A stretch of DNA of 51,525 nt from Nonomuraea basaltis. Its GTDB lineage: Bacteria > Actinomycetota > Actinomycetes > Streptosporangiales > Streptosporangiaceae. Below are positions 25,090-32,703 of this stretch, one piece after another (the stretch's first letter is position 1; every line of letters starts with the position of its first letter). The notes below the pieces were generated by a model, which saw only the letters and a list, made by a program, of their open reading frames with translations, had not been told where the DNA came from and searched no databases. Where the stretch lies: NCBI RefSeq assembly GCF_005893125.1, contig NZ_VCJS01000082.1, positions 1-51,525 of the forward strand. The letters are read 5' to 3'. A program made the position numbers and the translations under genes.

Positions 25090-25376
25090 CGCTTTTCCGA
25101 GCCAAAAGTGAAGGCGTTTGGACGCATGGCACGCCCAGACGGTGCCATCAACTCGGTGTGATCTGCATCACACCACATCGCCGGCTCGCATCAAGAGGTC
25201 GACTCAGTCTCGAGAGTCACACTCACAACTTCCTTATGTTGATCAGGGCAAATGGCCACGCGGCGATCTCTGCTCGGCTCCTGCGCATCAGCCACTCAAA
25301 CATCACAGAACGATCACGCCCGGCTTGTCACATCTTTTCCCGCCAAAGCGGCTACCGGATTTCAAGATCGACACTG
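25090..25376. other. Intergenic region upstream of paralogue 5
   Basis: Between the terminator of paralogue 4 and the leader of paralogue 5. Apart from the Crp-like palindrome at 25157-25172, I see no gene or RNA. The DNA is lower in GC than the flanking coding sequence. Confidence 0.45.
25157..25172. promoter_or_regulatory. Crp/GlxR-like palindrome upstream of paralogue 5
   Basis: TGTGATCTGCATCACA is a perfect TGTGA-N6-TCACA site, 276 bp before the TTG of paralogue 5, almost the same distance as at paralogue 4, although the surrounding sequence differs. Confidence 0.65.
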
Positions 25377-25447
25377 TATGTTCCTGGCTATCCCTTTACT
25401 GACGCCTGGGACGCAAGAGGCGTTCCACGACAGCGCAAGGAGTTACC
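25377..25447 (+). promoter_or_regulatory. Conserved 5' leader of paralogue 5
   Basis: From TATGTT to the start codon this leader matches that of paralogue 4 almost throughout, and its last part (AGCGCAAGGAGTTACC before TTG) also matches paralogue 3. AAGGAG precedes the TTG. Confidence 0.55.
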
Positions 25448-26959
25448 TTGAAGCGCATCCTCCTCCCCGCCGGTGGCGCCATTCTGGCCACCGGCCTGCT
25501 GGCTGCTGGTCTGGCCAGCACCGCCGTCGCCGACGACACCATCGCGACCGACCCGCTCGCGAAGACCTCGGCGCAGGCAGCTGAGACTCTGGACTTCTGG
25601 ACCGCGTCCAACAACGCGGCGCTCAAGGGCGCCAAGGCCTTCAGCCCCGACGCCCTCGAGGTCGACAAGATCAAGAGTGGTGGAGGCTATACTCCGGACA
25701 CCAAGCCGGGCTCCACTGCCCCCATTGGCGGCGAGAAGAAGTCCACGGTCAAGGTTCAGAACGTGAACCTGCCGAAGACCATCGGTAAGGTTTTCTTCGA
25801 GAGCGGCGGCAACCTGTACTGGTGCTCCGGCACCTCGATCCAGTCGCAGTACCGCAACCTGGTCGCCACGGCCGGTCACTGCGTGTACGACCTCGCGGCC
25901 AACGACGAAGTCGTGTCCCGCTGGGTCTTCGTCCCCGGTTACTACCAGGGCAAGGCTCCTTGGGGCATCTACGTGGGTAAGCAGGCCTTCACCCACTACG
26001 ACTTCGACGTCTACGAGGACCTCGACCGCGACTACGCCTTCGTCACCGTCTACGACGGCATCGGCGGCGTGCTCAACGTTCCCTCGAAGGTCACGTACGA
26101 GGAGTACAAGGCCGCGACGGCCAAGGGTCAGAAGACTGACATCGTGGCCACCGAGGTCAAGGAAGCCGAGTACCTTTCGGCCGTCAAGGACCCGACGAAG
26201 CTTCCTTACTACGACATGAAGCCGGGTACCGCGAAGAAGGTCACTGGCCCGGACTTCCCCGGTGCCGTGGTCGACAAGGTCGAGGTCACCAAGGCCGAGT
26301 ACGAAGAGGCCCTCAAGAAGGGCGCCGGCAAGGGCACGGGCTTCGTCTACGGCGACCCGGTCGTCGAGATGGTCGACAAGGCCGCCTACGACGCCTGGAA
26401 GGGCGAGAAGAAGACCGACGCCGCCGGCAACTACCTCATCACGCACTACTACGTGCAGGCGTGGTTCGTCCCCGGCACGGACACCAAGTACTACCGTCTC
26501 GACTACTACGTGATCGAGCACAAGGTCAAGAGCGTTGGTCGCCTCGGCGACAACGTTGGCGGCCAGGGCTTCGCGTGGAACCAGCCGACCGGTAAGTTCG
26601 TCCGGACGTTCGGTTACCCGCAGGGCGCGCACCCCGACGGCAACAAGCCCTACACGGGTGTCACGCCGAAGTGGTGCTACGGCAAGACCGGCACCAAGAC
26701 CGTCGTCATCCCCAAGTACAAGGTCGAGGAGCAGGTCTCGCTGAAGTGCGCCGTGACCGGCGGCTACAGCGGTGCGCCGTGGCTGTACAAGTACAGCAAC
26801 GCCAAGCGTCTCGGCTACGTCAACGGTGTCACCAGCCTCATCATCGACAGTGACGGCAACAACCGCTACGACACCCAGACGTCGGCGTACTTCGACGGTG
26901 AGACCAACACGGTCTACAAGGCCGCTGCGGCCGTGTGGTCCGGCAAGCTCATCCCGTAG
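25448..26959 (+). CDS. Secreted trypsin-like protein, paralogue 5 (Ser kept, GYSGAP, long insert)
   Basis: A 503-residue secreted protein from TTG 25448 with AAGGAG upstream. The signal peptide ends near residue 29 (TAVADD). His144 (ATAGHC), Asp195 (DRDYAFV) and Ser441 are all present, but the nucleophile motif is GYSGAP: the usually invariant Gly after SG is Ala. It carries the same long insert as paralogue 4 (EEYKAATAKG, VTGPDFPGAVVDK, GDPVVEMVDKAAYDAW, ITHYYVQAWFVPG) and is its closest relative. It may be the active counterpart of the Asp-bearing paralogues 4 and 6, or have lowered activity because of the Gly to Ala change; sequence alone cannot decide. The C-terminal loop is DSDGNNRYD. 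It is flanked by a Crp-like site and leader upstream and a terminator downstream. Confidence 0.87.
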   Translation: MKRILLPAGGAILATGLLAAGLASTAVADDTIATDPLAKTSAQAAETLDFWTASNNAALKGAKAFSPDALEVDKIKSGGGYTPDTKPGSTAPIGGEKKSTVKVQNVNLPKTIGKVFFESGGNLYWCSGTSIQSQYRNLVATAGHCVYDLAANDEVVSRWVFVPGYYQGKAPWGIYVGKQAFTHYDFDVYEDLDRDYAFVTVYDGIGGVLNVPSKVTYEEYKAATAKGQKTDIVATEVKEAEYLSAVKDPTKLPYYDMKPGTAKKVTGPDFPGAVVDKVEVTKAEYEEALKKGAGKGTGFVYGDPVVEMVDKAAYDAWKGEKKTDAAGNYLITHYYVQAWFVPGTDTKYYRLDYYVIEHKVKSVGRLGDNVGGQGFAWNQPTGKFVRTFGYPQGAHPDGNKPYTGVTPKWCYGKTGTKTVVIPKYKVEEQVSLKCAVTGGYSGAPWLYKYSNAKRLGYVNGVTSLIIDSDGNNRYDTQTSAYFDGETNTVYKAAAAVWSGKLIP

Positions 26960-27007
26960 TTCGACGCGGATCGGAACGACGACCTGATCTTCGTTCAGTA
27001 GCAGTAA

Positions 27008-27045
27008 CCAAAGGGCCCGGCCTCCAGCCGGGCCCTTTGGCCTTT
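27008..27045 (+). terminator. Terminator after paralogue 5
   Basis: A perfect 14-bp stem (27008-27021 with 27027-27040), five-base loop, then CCTTTTT. It is the strongest intrinsic terminator in the window. Confidence 0.92.
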
Positions 27046-27141
27046 TTCGGTGAAAAATCTGAGATGAAGCCTCACCAGAGTGACTAATGGGACGATAGGG
27101 TCTTTACACAGTTTCTTGACAACCCGTAGTGGAGTCTCCCC

Positions 27142-28638
27142 TTGAAGCGCCTGCTCATCCCCCTCGCCGCCGCCGGCTTGAGCGCCGCCGCCCTTGCCTT
27201 CCCCGCCAACGCCGAGCCGCACTGGGCCACAGACAACCTCCAGCCCAAGCCCGCGGACGCGTACGGCGCCGCCTACTTCTGGCTCGACTCCAACGGAGCC
27301 GCCCTGCGCAAGGCCACCCAGTACCGCCTGGACGCCAAGGACGTGCCCAAGCTGGTCACCTCGCAAAGCAAGGGCGCCCCTGACGGCAAGCCCGGCATGA
27401 CCACCCCGACCGGCACCACCAAGCCCACCGCGTCCAAGAACATCAACCTGCCCAAGACCATCGGCAAGGTCTTCTTCCTCGACCAGGCGGGCCGCTACCG
27501 CTGGTGCTCGGCCACCTCCATCCAGGCCCGCCACCGCAACCTGGTCGCCACGGCCGGCCACTGCGTGTTCGCGAACGGCAAGAACGATGTCTATGAGAAG
27601 TGGATCTTCGTTCCCGGCTATTACCAGGGCAAGGCTCCTTGGGGCGTCTACCCGGGCGCATACGCCTTCACCGCCTACGACCTCGACACCTACGACGACT
27701 ACGACGGCGACTTCGCCTTCGTGGCCGTACACAACGGCTTCTCGCTGGCCGGCGAGAAGGAGGTGTCGCACAACGAGTTCAAGGCATGGGCGGGCGACAA
27801 GTGGATCAAGCCGCGCGAGATCGATGCCAAGGAATTCCTCAAGTGCCAGATCAACTTGGGCGAATGCTGGTCGGAGGGCGAGGACAAGCCCGCTGACCTG
27901 GTCGGCCCCGACTACCCCGGCGCCGTTCTGGAGAAGGTGGAGGTCTCCAAGGAGACCTACAACGCCGCCAAGGCCAAGGGCACCGGCCGCGGGCAGGGCC
28001 TCATATTCGGTGACCCGGTTGTAGAGCAGGTCACCAAGGACCAGCTGGACGCCTACAAGGGGCCCGGCGACAGGGGGACCGACAGCCTCGGCAACCACAC
28101 CATCACCCACTACTACACCCAGAAGTGGGTGAGGCCCGGCACCTCGCGTAAGTACTACGAGGCCCACTACATCATCGGCATCGCCAAGGACATGGGCCGC
28201 CTCGGTGACGTCGTAGGCGGTCAAGGAGTCGCCTGGAACCAGCCCATGGGCCAGAAGGTGATCGCTTTCGGCTACCCCGCCGACCCGCACCCCGACGGCG
28301 ACAAGCCCTTCTCCGGCGTCACCCCCAAGTGGTGCTCCGGCAAGACCGGCACCAAGACCTACCAGGTCAATACCTTCAGGGTCGACACGCACCAGGTGCT
28401 CAAGTGCTCCATGACCGGCGGCGCCGACGGCGGCCCCTGGCTCATGCGGTACGACAACGGCAAGCGCACCGGCTACGTCAACGGCGTGACCAGCATGTTC
28501 CTCGACCAGGACGGCAACAACCGGATCGACTTCATCAGCTCGGCGTACTTCGACGGCGAGGTGGCCAGCGTCTACAACAAGGCCAACTACGCGGAGACGA
28601 AGGCGATCGTCGGTCCCAAGGGCGAACTGCTCCGGTAG
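27142..28638 (+). CDS. Secreted trypsin-like pseudoprotease, paralogue 6 (Ser to Asp, variant insert)
   Basis: A 498-residue secreted protein from TTG 27142, with GGAG upstream and a signal peptide ending near residue 23 (FPANAEP). His140 (ATAGHC) and Asp190 (DGDFAFV) are kept; the nucleophile motif is GADGGP with Asp429, so catalysis by the normal mechanism is lost. The insert is related to that of paralogues 4 and 5 (LVGPDYPGAVLEK, GQGLIFGDPVVEQVTKDQLDAY, ITHYYTQKWVRPG) but contains a unique patch with two extra cysteines (KCQINLGEC). The C-terminal loop DQDGNNRID is intact, and the last residues (IVGPKGELLR) resemble the end of paralogue 3 (IVGPRGELYK). Unlike paralogues 3-5 it has neither the conserved leader nor a Crp-like palindrome in the roughly 100 bp upstream. 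Confidence 0.86.
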   Translation: MKRLLIPLAAAGLSAAALAFPANAEPHWATDNLQPKPADAYGAAYFWLDSNGAALRKATQYRLDAKDVPKLVTSQSKGAPDGKPGMTTPTGTTKPTASKNINLPKTIGKVFFLDQAGRYRWCSATSIQARHRNLVATAGHCVFANGKNDVYEKWIFVPGYYQGKAPWGVYPGAYAFTAYDLDTYDDYDGDFAFVAVHNGFSLAGEKEVSHNEFKAWAGDKWIKPREIDAKEFLKCQINLGECWSEGEDKPADLVGPDYPGAVLEKVEVSKETYNAAKAKGTGRGQGLIFGDPVVEQVTKDQLDAYKGPGDRGTDSLGNHTITHYYTQKWVRPGTSRKYYEAHYIIGIAKDMGRLGDVVGGQGVAWNQPMGQKVIAFGYPADPHPDGDKPFSGVTPKWCSGKTGTKTYQVNTFRVDTHQVLKCSMTGGADGGPWLMRYDNGKRTGYVNGVTSMFLDQDGNNRIDFISSAYFDGEVASVYNKANYAETKAIVGPKGELLR

Positions 28639-28652
28639 ACGAAACAAGAACG

Positions 28653-28683
28653 ACGGCCCGGAGCGAAGAAGGCTCCGGGCCGT
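28653..28683 (+). terminator. Terminator after paralogue 6
   Basis: A perfect 12-bp stem (28653-28664 with 28672-28683) with a 7-base loop, followed by TCCCGTTTC, 14 bp after the stop codon. Confidence 0.82.
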
Positions 28684-28743
28684 TCCCGTTTCAGATGATC
28701 ATTAAGCGGCCCCGCACCGAACAACCGTAGGCCGAGAACCGTT

Positions 28744-30102
28744 TCACACGGCGGTGAGCTCGCGCGTCCGCTCGCGCAGCGCCCTCACAGGCCGCTCGTT
28801 CTTGTACGGCTCCAGCCGCCGCCTCAAATCGGCCGCGTACGACCGCGAACGCGCCGACTGCAGCTCCCCCGCCAGCGCCAACGCCTGGGCGGCCGTCGAG
28901 CAGGCCTCATCCAGCTCCCCGGACTGCAGCAGCCCCGCCGCCAGCAGCGACAGGTTGAACATCCGCCCCCGGACGTACCGGGAGTCCATGTCGAGCGAGC
29001 GCTGCGCGTGGCGGACGGCCCGCTCCCCCTCCCCCAGGTCGCGGAAGCAGTGGGCGAACTTGGCGGACAGGTAGGCCTCGTCGAAGTAGCTCAGCCACCT
29101 GGGCTCCTGGGCGGGCTTGCGGGCGTCGAAGGCGCGTTCCGCCTCGTGCAGGGAGGCACCGCAGGAGCGCGCGTCGCCCCGGCCGGCGTGCGCGTGGGCC
29201 TCCAGGACGTGCGCGGAGGCCAGCAGGGTGCTCACGCCCGCGCTGCGGGCCGCCAGCTGGGCTGCCCGGGCCAGGTCGAGGGCGTGGGCCGGCTGGCCCA
29301 TGTAGATGGCCTGGTGTGCCATGCCGGCCAGGATCTCGCCGCCCAGGGTCTGGTCGTCGGCGCCCCTGGCGAGGCGGAGGGCCTGGATGAGGTAGCGCTG
29401 GGCCAGGCCGTGCTGCTCCATGTCGTAGGCCATCCAGCCGGCCAGGCGGGTCAGCTCGGCGGCCGCGGCGGCGAGGTGCCGGCCCGTGGACTCGCCGTAC
29501 GAGCCGTCCTTGAGCAGGGGCGAGACGGCGGTGTCGAGGTATTTGACCACGGACGAGCGGACGCGGCCGCTGCCGAAGCGATTGTCGAGCTCACCGAAGG
29601 ACCGGGTGACCTCGTGAATGGCGGCGATGTCGGCGCGGCCCACCCGCCGCGTTCCCCTGCCGCTCGGGCGTCCCTCTGACGGGGACGTCAACCAGCGTAC
29701 GGCTCCTACGGAGCCTGCTCCTATCGCGAACGTCGAGTCGATCAGAAACCTCCGTCTCTCTACATCGGCCCGCCACAGCGCGGTCACAGTCGCGACCCCC
29801 TCCTGCCACGTGTGCGTGAACTCCTGTCCGAGATCGAGGGGTGTAATGATGGCCGGCATGCCCAGGTCCTCCGAGCTCACCGGCCTGCCCAGTCGCATGG
29901 CGAATATCTCCGTGAGCAGGCACGGAACAGGATCCCGCGGTCGCTGGCCACCGATCCAGCGCAGCACTGAGCTGTGGTCGTACTTCAGGCCCGGGGTGCC
30001 ACGAGCGGCTCCCAGGTCGTTGAGGCACCTGGCCAATCCCTTGTGAGAAAAACCCGCCTCCGCGATGAGCTGCTGCAGCAGTCGATTCGGCTCGCGTACC
30101 AT
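28744..30102 (-). CDS. HTH regulator with TPR-like C-terminal region
   Basis: A 452-residue protein from ATG 30102 (MVREPNRLLQQLIAEAG), preceded by GAGGAGAG; the frame stays open to 30138 without a better start. Residues 5-65 resemble a degenerate helix-turn-helix (QQLIAEAGFSHKGLARCLNDLGAARG...SSVLRWIGGQRPRDPVPCLL), as in many actinobacterial XRE-related regulators. The remainder is helical with TPR-like elements (LARAAQLAARSAGVSTLLASAHVLEAHAHAGRGDARSC; MDSRYVRGRMFNLSLLAAGLLQSGELDEACSTAAQALALA). It is convergent with paralogue 6, so co-regulation by position alone cannot be claimed. A sensor of a peptide or small molecule is plausible; targets are unknown. Confidence 0.82.
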   Translation of the reverse strand: MVREPNRLLQQLIAEAGFSHKGLARCLNDLGAARGTPGLKYDHSSVLRWIGGQRPRDPVPCLLTEIFAMRLGRPVSSEDLGMPAIITPLDLGQEFTHTWQEGVATVTALWRADVERRRFLIDSTFAIGAGSVGAVRWLTSPSEGRPSGRGTRRVGRADIAAIHEVTRSFGELDNRFGSGRVRSSVVKYLDTAVSPLLKDGSYGESTGRHLAAAAAELTRLAGWMAYDMEQHGLAQRYLIQALRLARGADDQTLGGEILAGMAHQAIYMGQPAHALDLARAAQLAARSAGVSTLLASAHVLEAHAHAGRGDARSCGASLHEAERAFDARKPAQEPRWLSYFDEAYLSAKFAHCFRDLGEGERAVRHAQRSLDMDSRYVRGRMFNLSLLAAGLLQSGELDEACSTAAQALALAGELQSARSRSYAADLRRRLEPYKNERPVRALRERTRELTAV

Positions 30103-30350
30103 CGCTCTCCTCGTCACAGGAGTCGGCGCCCACATCATTACAGAGAGCTCCTGTTATAGCACCTTGCGTAAATGATTTATGGCGGTTCCCAAAGGTCGTC
30201 CAACTCCGTTCGGCTTTCGCCGCCGGCCCTGCTCAGGGAGGAGGGCAGGCGACGACCCCAGTCTCGGGCGGATACCTCACATACCCATGGGAAAGCCAAG
30301 CAATCTGAAAGCGGTCTCTACCTGGGACGAGGGTGGCGAAAGGGGTGAGC

Positions 30351-30367
30351 GGGGGCCGAAGGCCCCC
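30351..30367 (-). terminator. Hairpin after malic enzyme gene
   Basis: GGGGGCC and GGCCCCC around GAA, 6 bp beyond the malic enzyme stop codon on the minus strand. It is a short, purely G/C terminator-like hairpin with no U-tract. Confidence 0.5.
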
Positions 30368-30373
30368 GGCTAC

Positions 30374-31582
30374 TCAGACGCGGGCGACGCCGTCGGCGCG
30401 GGCCTGCGCGGCCACGGCGGCCGTGACGGCGGGGGCGACGCGCTCGTCGAAGGGGCTCGGGATGACGTACGTCGCCGCGAGGTCGTCCCCCACGACGCCC
30501 GCCAGCGCGCCGGCCGCGGCCACCTTCATGTTCTCGGTGATCGTGGACGCCCGGACGTCCAGGGCGCCCCTGAAGACGCCGGGGAACGCCAGCACGTTGT
30601 TGATCTGGTTGGGGAAGTCCGAGCGCCCGGTCGCGACGACCGCGGCGTGCCTGGCGGCCACCTCGGGGTGGACCTCGGGCGTCGGGTTGGACAGGGCGAA
30701 CACGATCGAGTCGTCGGCCATGGCGGCGATGGCCTGCTCCGACACGGTGGATCCGGACAGTCCGACGAACACGTCGGCGCCCGCCAGGGCCTCCTCGGTG
30801 GAGCCGGTGAGGCCCGCGCGGTTGGTGTCGCGGGCGAGCGCCTCCTTGACCGGGTTGAGGCCCTCCCTGCCCGCGTAGATCATGCCCTTGGAGTCGGAGA
30901 CCGCGATGTCGCCGATGCCGGCCTCCAGGAGGATGCGGGTGACCGCGACGCCGGAGGCGCCGGCGCCGGCCACGACCGCGCGCAGGTCGCCGAGGCCGCG
31001 GCCGGTCAGGCGGGCGGCGTTCTGGAGCGCGGCGAGCACCACGATGGCGGTGCCGTGCTGGTCGTCGTGGAAGACGGGGATGTCGAGCAGCTCGCGCAGC
31101 CGGGCCTCGATCTCGAAGCAGCGGGGCGCGCTGATGTCCTCGAGGTTGATGCCGCCGAACGACGGCGCGAGGCGCACGACGGTCTCGACGAGGGCGTCCA
31201 CGTCGGTGCAGTCGAGGCAGATCGGGACGGCGTCGACGTTCGCGAACTCCTTGAACAGCAGCGCCTTGCCCTCCATGACCGGCATGGCGGCCGCGGGGCC
31301 TATGTCGCCCAGGCCGAGCACGGCCGTGCCGTCGGTCACGACGGCGACCACCCGGGAGACCCAGGTGTAGTCGTTGACCAGCGAGGGCGTTTCGGCGATG
31401 GCGGTGCAGACCCGGGCGACGCCCGGCGTGTAGGCGAGCGAGAGGTCGTCCGCGTTGCGGACGGGAACGGTGGAGCGGACCTCGAGCTTGCCGCCGCGGT
31501 GCAGTGCGAAGGCCGGATCGAGATCGAGAGTTTCGACGGAAGCAGAAGCGGGCGTGGCAGCCACAGCGACCCCTGTAGTCAT
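30374..31582 (-). CDS. NAD(P)-dependent malic enzyme
   Basis: A 402-residue cytosolic enzyme from ATG 31582 (MTTGVAVAATPAS); the frame is open 38 codons further, but that part is Pro/Arg-rich and lacks family similarity. It has the compact bacterial malic enzyme layout. The N-terminal malic domain includes VRNADDLSLAYTPGVARVC, GLGDIGPAAAMPVMEGKALLFKEFANVDAVPICLD and the metal-binding SFGGINLEDISAPRCFEIE and IPVFHDDQHGTA motifs. The NAD-binding domain includes AVVAGAGASGVAVTRILLEAG and FALSNPTPE. It converts malate to pyruvate and CO2 with reduction of NAD(P), feeding gluconeogenic precursors or NADPH. The phosphotransacetylase-like extension of longer MaeB proteins is absent. NAD versus NADP preference cannot be read securely. 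Confidence 0.93.
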   Translation of the reverse strand: MTTGVAVAATPASASVETLDLDPAFALHRGGKLEVRSTVPVRNADDLSLAYTPGVARVCTAIAETPSLVNDYTWVSRVVAVVTDGTAVLGLGDIGPAAAMPVMEGKALLFKEFANVDAVPICLDCTDVDALVETVVRLAPSFGGINLEDISAPRCFEIEARLRELLDIPVFHDDQHGTAIVVLAALQNAARLTGRGLGDLRAVVAGAGASGVAVTRILLEAGIGDIAVSDSKGMIYAGREGLNPVKEALARDTNRAGLTGSTEEALAGADVFVGLSGSTVSEQAIAAMADDSIVFALSNPTPEVHPEVAARHAAVVATGRSDFPNQINNVLAFPGVFRGALDVRASTITENMKVAAAGALAGVVGDDLAATYVIPSPFDERVAPAVTAAVAAQARADGVARV

Positions 31583-31845
31583 CGGAAGCGGAAGAACCTT
31601 CGGCGGACGAGCGCGAGCGGGCTGGCTTCGGTAGCTGCCAGGATCCCCTCGGCGATCATCTCGGGAGGGGGGTTCGGGGGTCACCCGTGATCCCATAGTG
31701 CCACATGCTGAGATGATGTTCGGTGTCGGAGCCGACGCCGTTCTGTTGACGCATTGTTAAATAGCCGATGACGGACCGCAGCTAAACCCCATCTAAACTG
31801 CACAAAACGCAAGTTTCATGGCATTTAACTCCAAGGAGGCCGTAC

Positions 31846-32700
31846 ATGGCCCTCAGCTCTATGCGCCGCCGGGGCTACACCGCCGGTGTGCTCGCGTTGA
31901 CCGCCGCTTTCGCGCTGACCGCGTGCGGCAGTGACACCGGCTCGGGCTCCGGCACCACCAGCGCGAGTGCCTCCGCGGCCGGCGGAGCCAAGCTGGTCCA
32001 GCCCGGCAAGCTCACGGTCTGCACGAACATCCCCTACGAGCCGTTCCAGTTCAAGGACGCCAGCGGCAAGATCGTCGGGTTCGACGTGGACATCGTCGAC
32101 CTGGCCGCGAAGAAGCTGGGCGTGACCCAGAACATCGTGGACATCGACTTCGCGGTCATCAAGAGCGGCGCCGCCATGGCGGCGGGCAAGTGCGACGTGG
32201 CCGCCGCCGGCATGACGATCACCGAGGATCGGAAGAAGAACATCGACTTCTCCGACCCGTACTTCGACGCCACGCAGGCCCTGCTGGCCAAGAAGGGCAC
32301 GGGCGCGACGTCGCTGGCCGACGTCAAGGCGAAGAACCTCAAGCTCGGCGCCCAGGCCAGCACCACCGGCCTCGACTACGTCAAGGGGCAGGGCTTCGAC
32401 CCGACCGAATACGCCGACTCCGCCAAGGAGCTGCTCGCCCTGCAGTCCGGGCAGGCCGACGTGATCGTCCAGGACCTGCCGGTCGTGCTCACCTGGCTGA
32501 AGAAGCCCGACATCGCCGCGAAGTTCGAGCTCATCGGCAGCCTGGACACCGGTGAGCAGTACGGCGTCGGCCTGAAGAAGGGCGCCGACCCGGTCCTGCT
32601 CAAGACGATCAACGAAGAGATCGCCAAGGCCAAGCAGGACGGCACCTACGAGAAGATCTTCGTGAAGTGGTTCGGCAAGAAGCCCGGCGAGCTGGGCTGA
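31846..32700 (+). CDS. Amino-acid ABC transporter substrate-binding lipoprotein
   Basis: A 284-residue periplasmic-type binding protein anchored as a lipoprotein: after a basic start the signal ends in ALTACGS, a good lipobox, followed by a Ser/Thr/Gly linker. The mature domain is family 3 (SBP_bac_3): LTVCTNIPYEPFQFKDASGKIVGFDVDIVDLAAKKLG, AAGMTITEDRKKNIDFSDPYFDATQALLAKK and YGVGLKKGADPVLLKTINEEIAKAKQDGTYEKIFVKWFG. It would capture a polar amino acid such as glutamate or glutamine outside the membrane. It begins a three-gene operon with the permease 3 bp downstream. AAGGAG precedes the ATG. Confidence 0.93.
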   Translation: MALSSMRRRGYTAGVLALTAAFALTACGSDTGSGSGTTSASASAAGGAKLVQPGKLTVCTNIPYEPFQFKDASGKIVGFDVDIVDLAAKKLGVTQNIVDIDFAVIKSGAAMAAGKCDVAAAGMTITEDRKKNIDFSDPYFDATQALLAKKGTGATSLADVKAKNLKLGAQASTTGLDYVKGQGFDPTEYADSAKELLALQSGQADVIVQDLPVVLTWLKKPDIAAKFELIGSLDTGEQYGVGLKKGADPVLLKTINEEIAKAKQDGTYEKIFVKWFGKKPGELG

Positions 32701-32703
32701 TCC

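Noticed and set aside
23426..25451. Possible leader peptide MFLAIPLLT upstream of both paralogues 4 and 5
   Set aside because: The frame is shared only because the DNA leader is nearly identical; there is no ribosome site before the ATG, and the frame overlaps the TTG start of the main gene out of phase.
27116..27121. TTGACA as a -35 box for paralogue 6
   Set aside because: It is only about 20 bp before the start codon, leaving no room for a -10 and a leader.
30179..31690. 503-codon plus-strand frame opposite malic enzyme
   Set aside because: Antisense shadow; the malic enzyme frame shows all family motifs.
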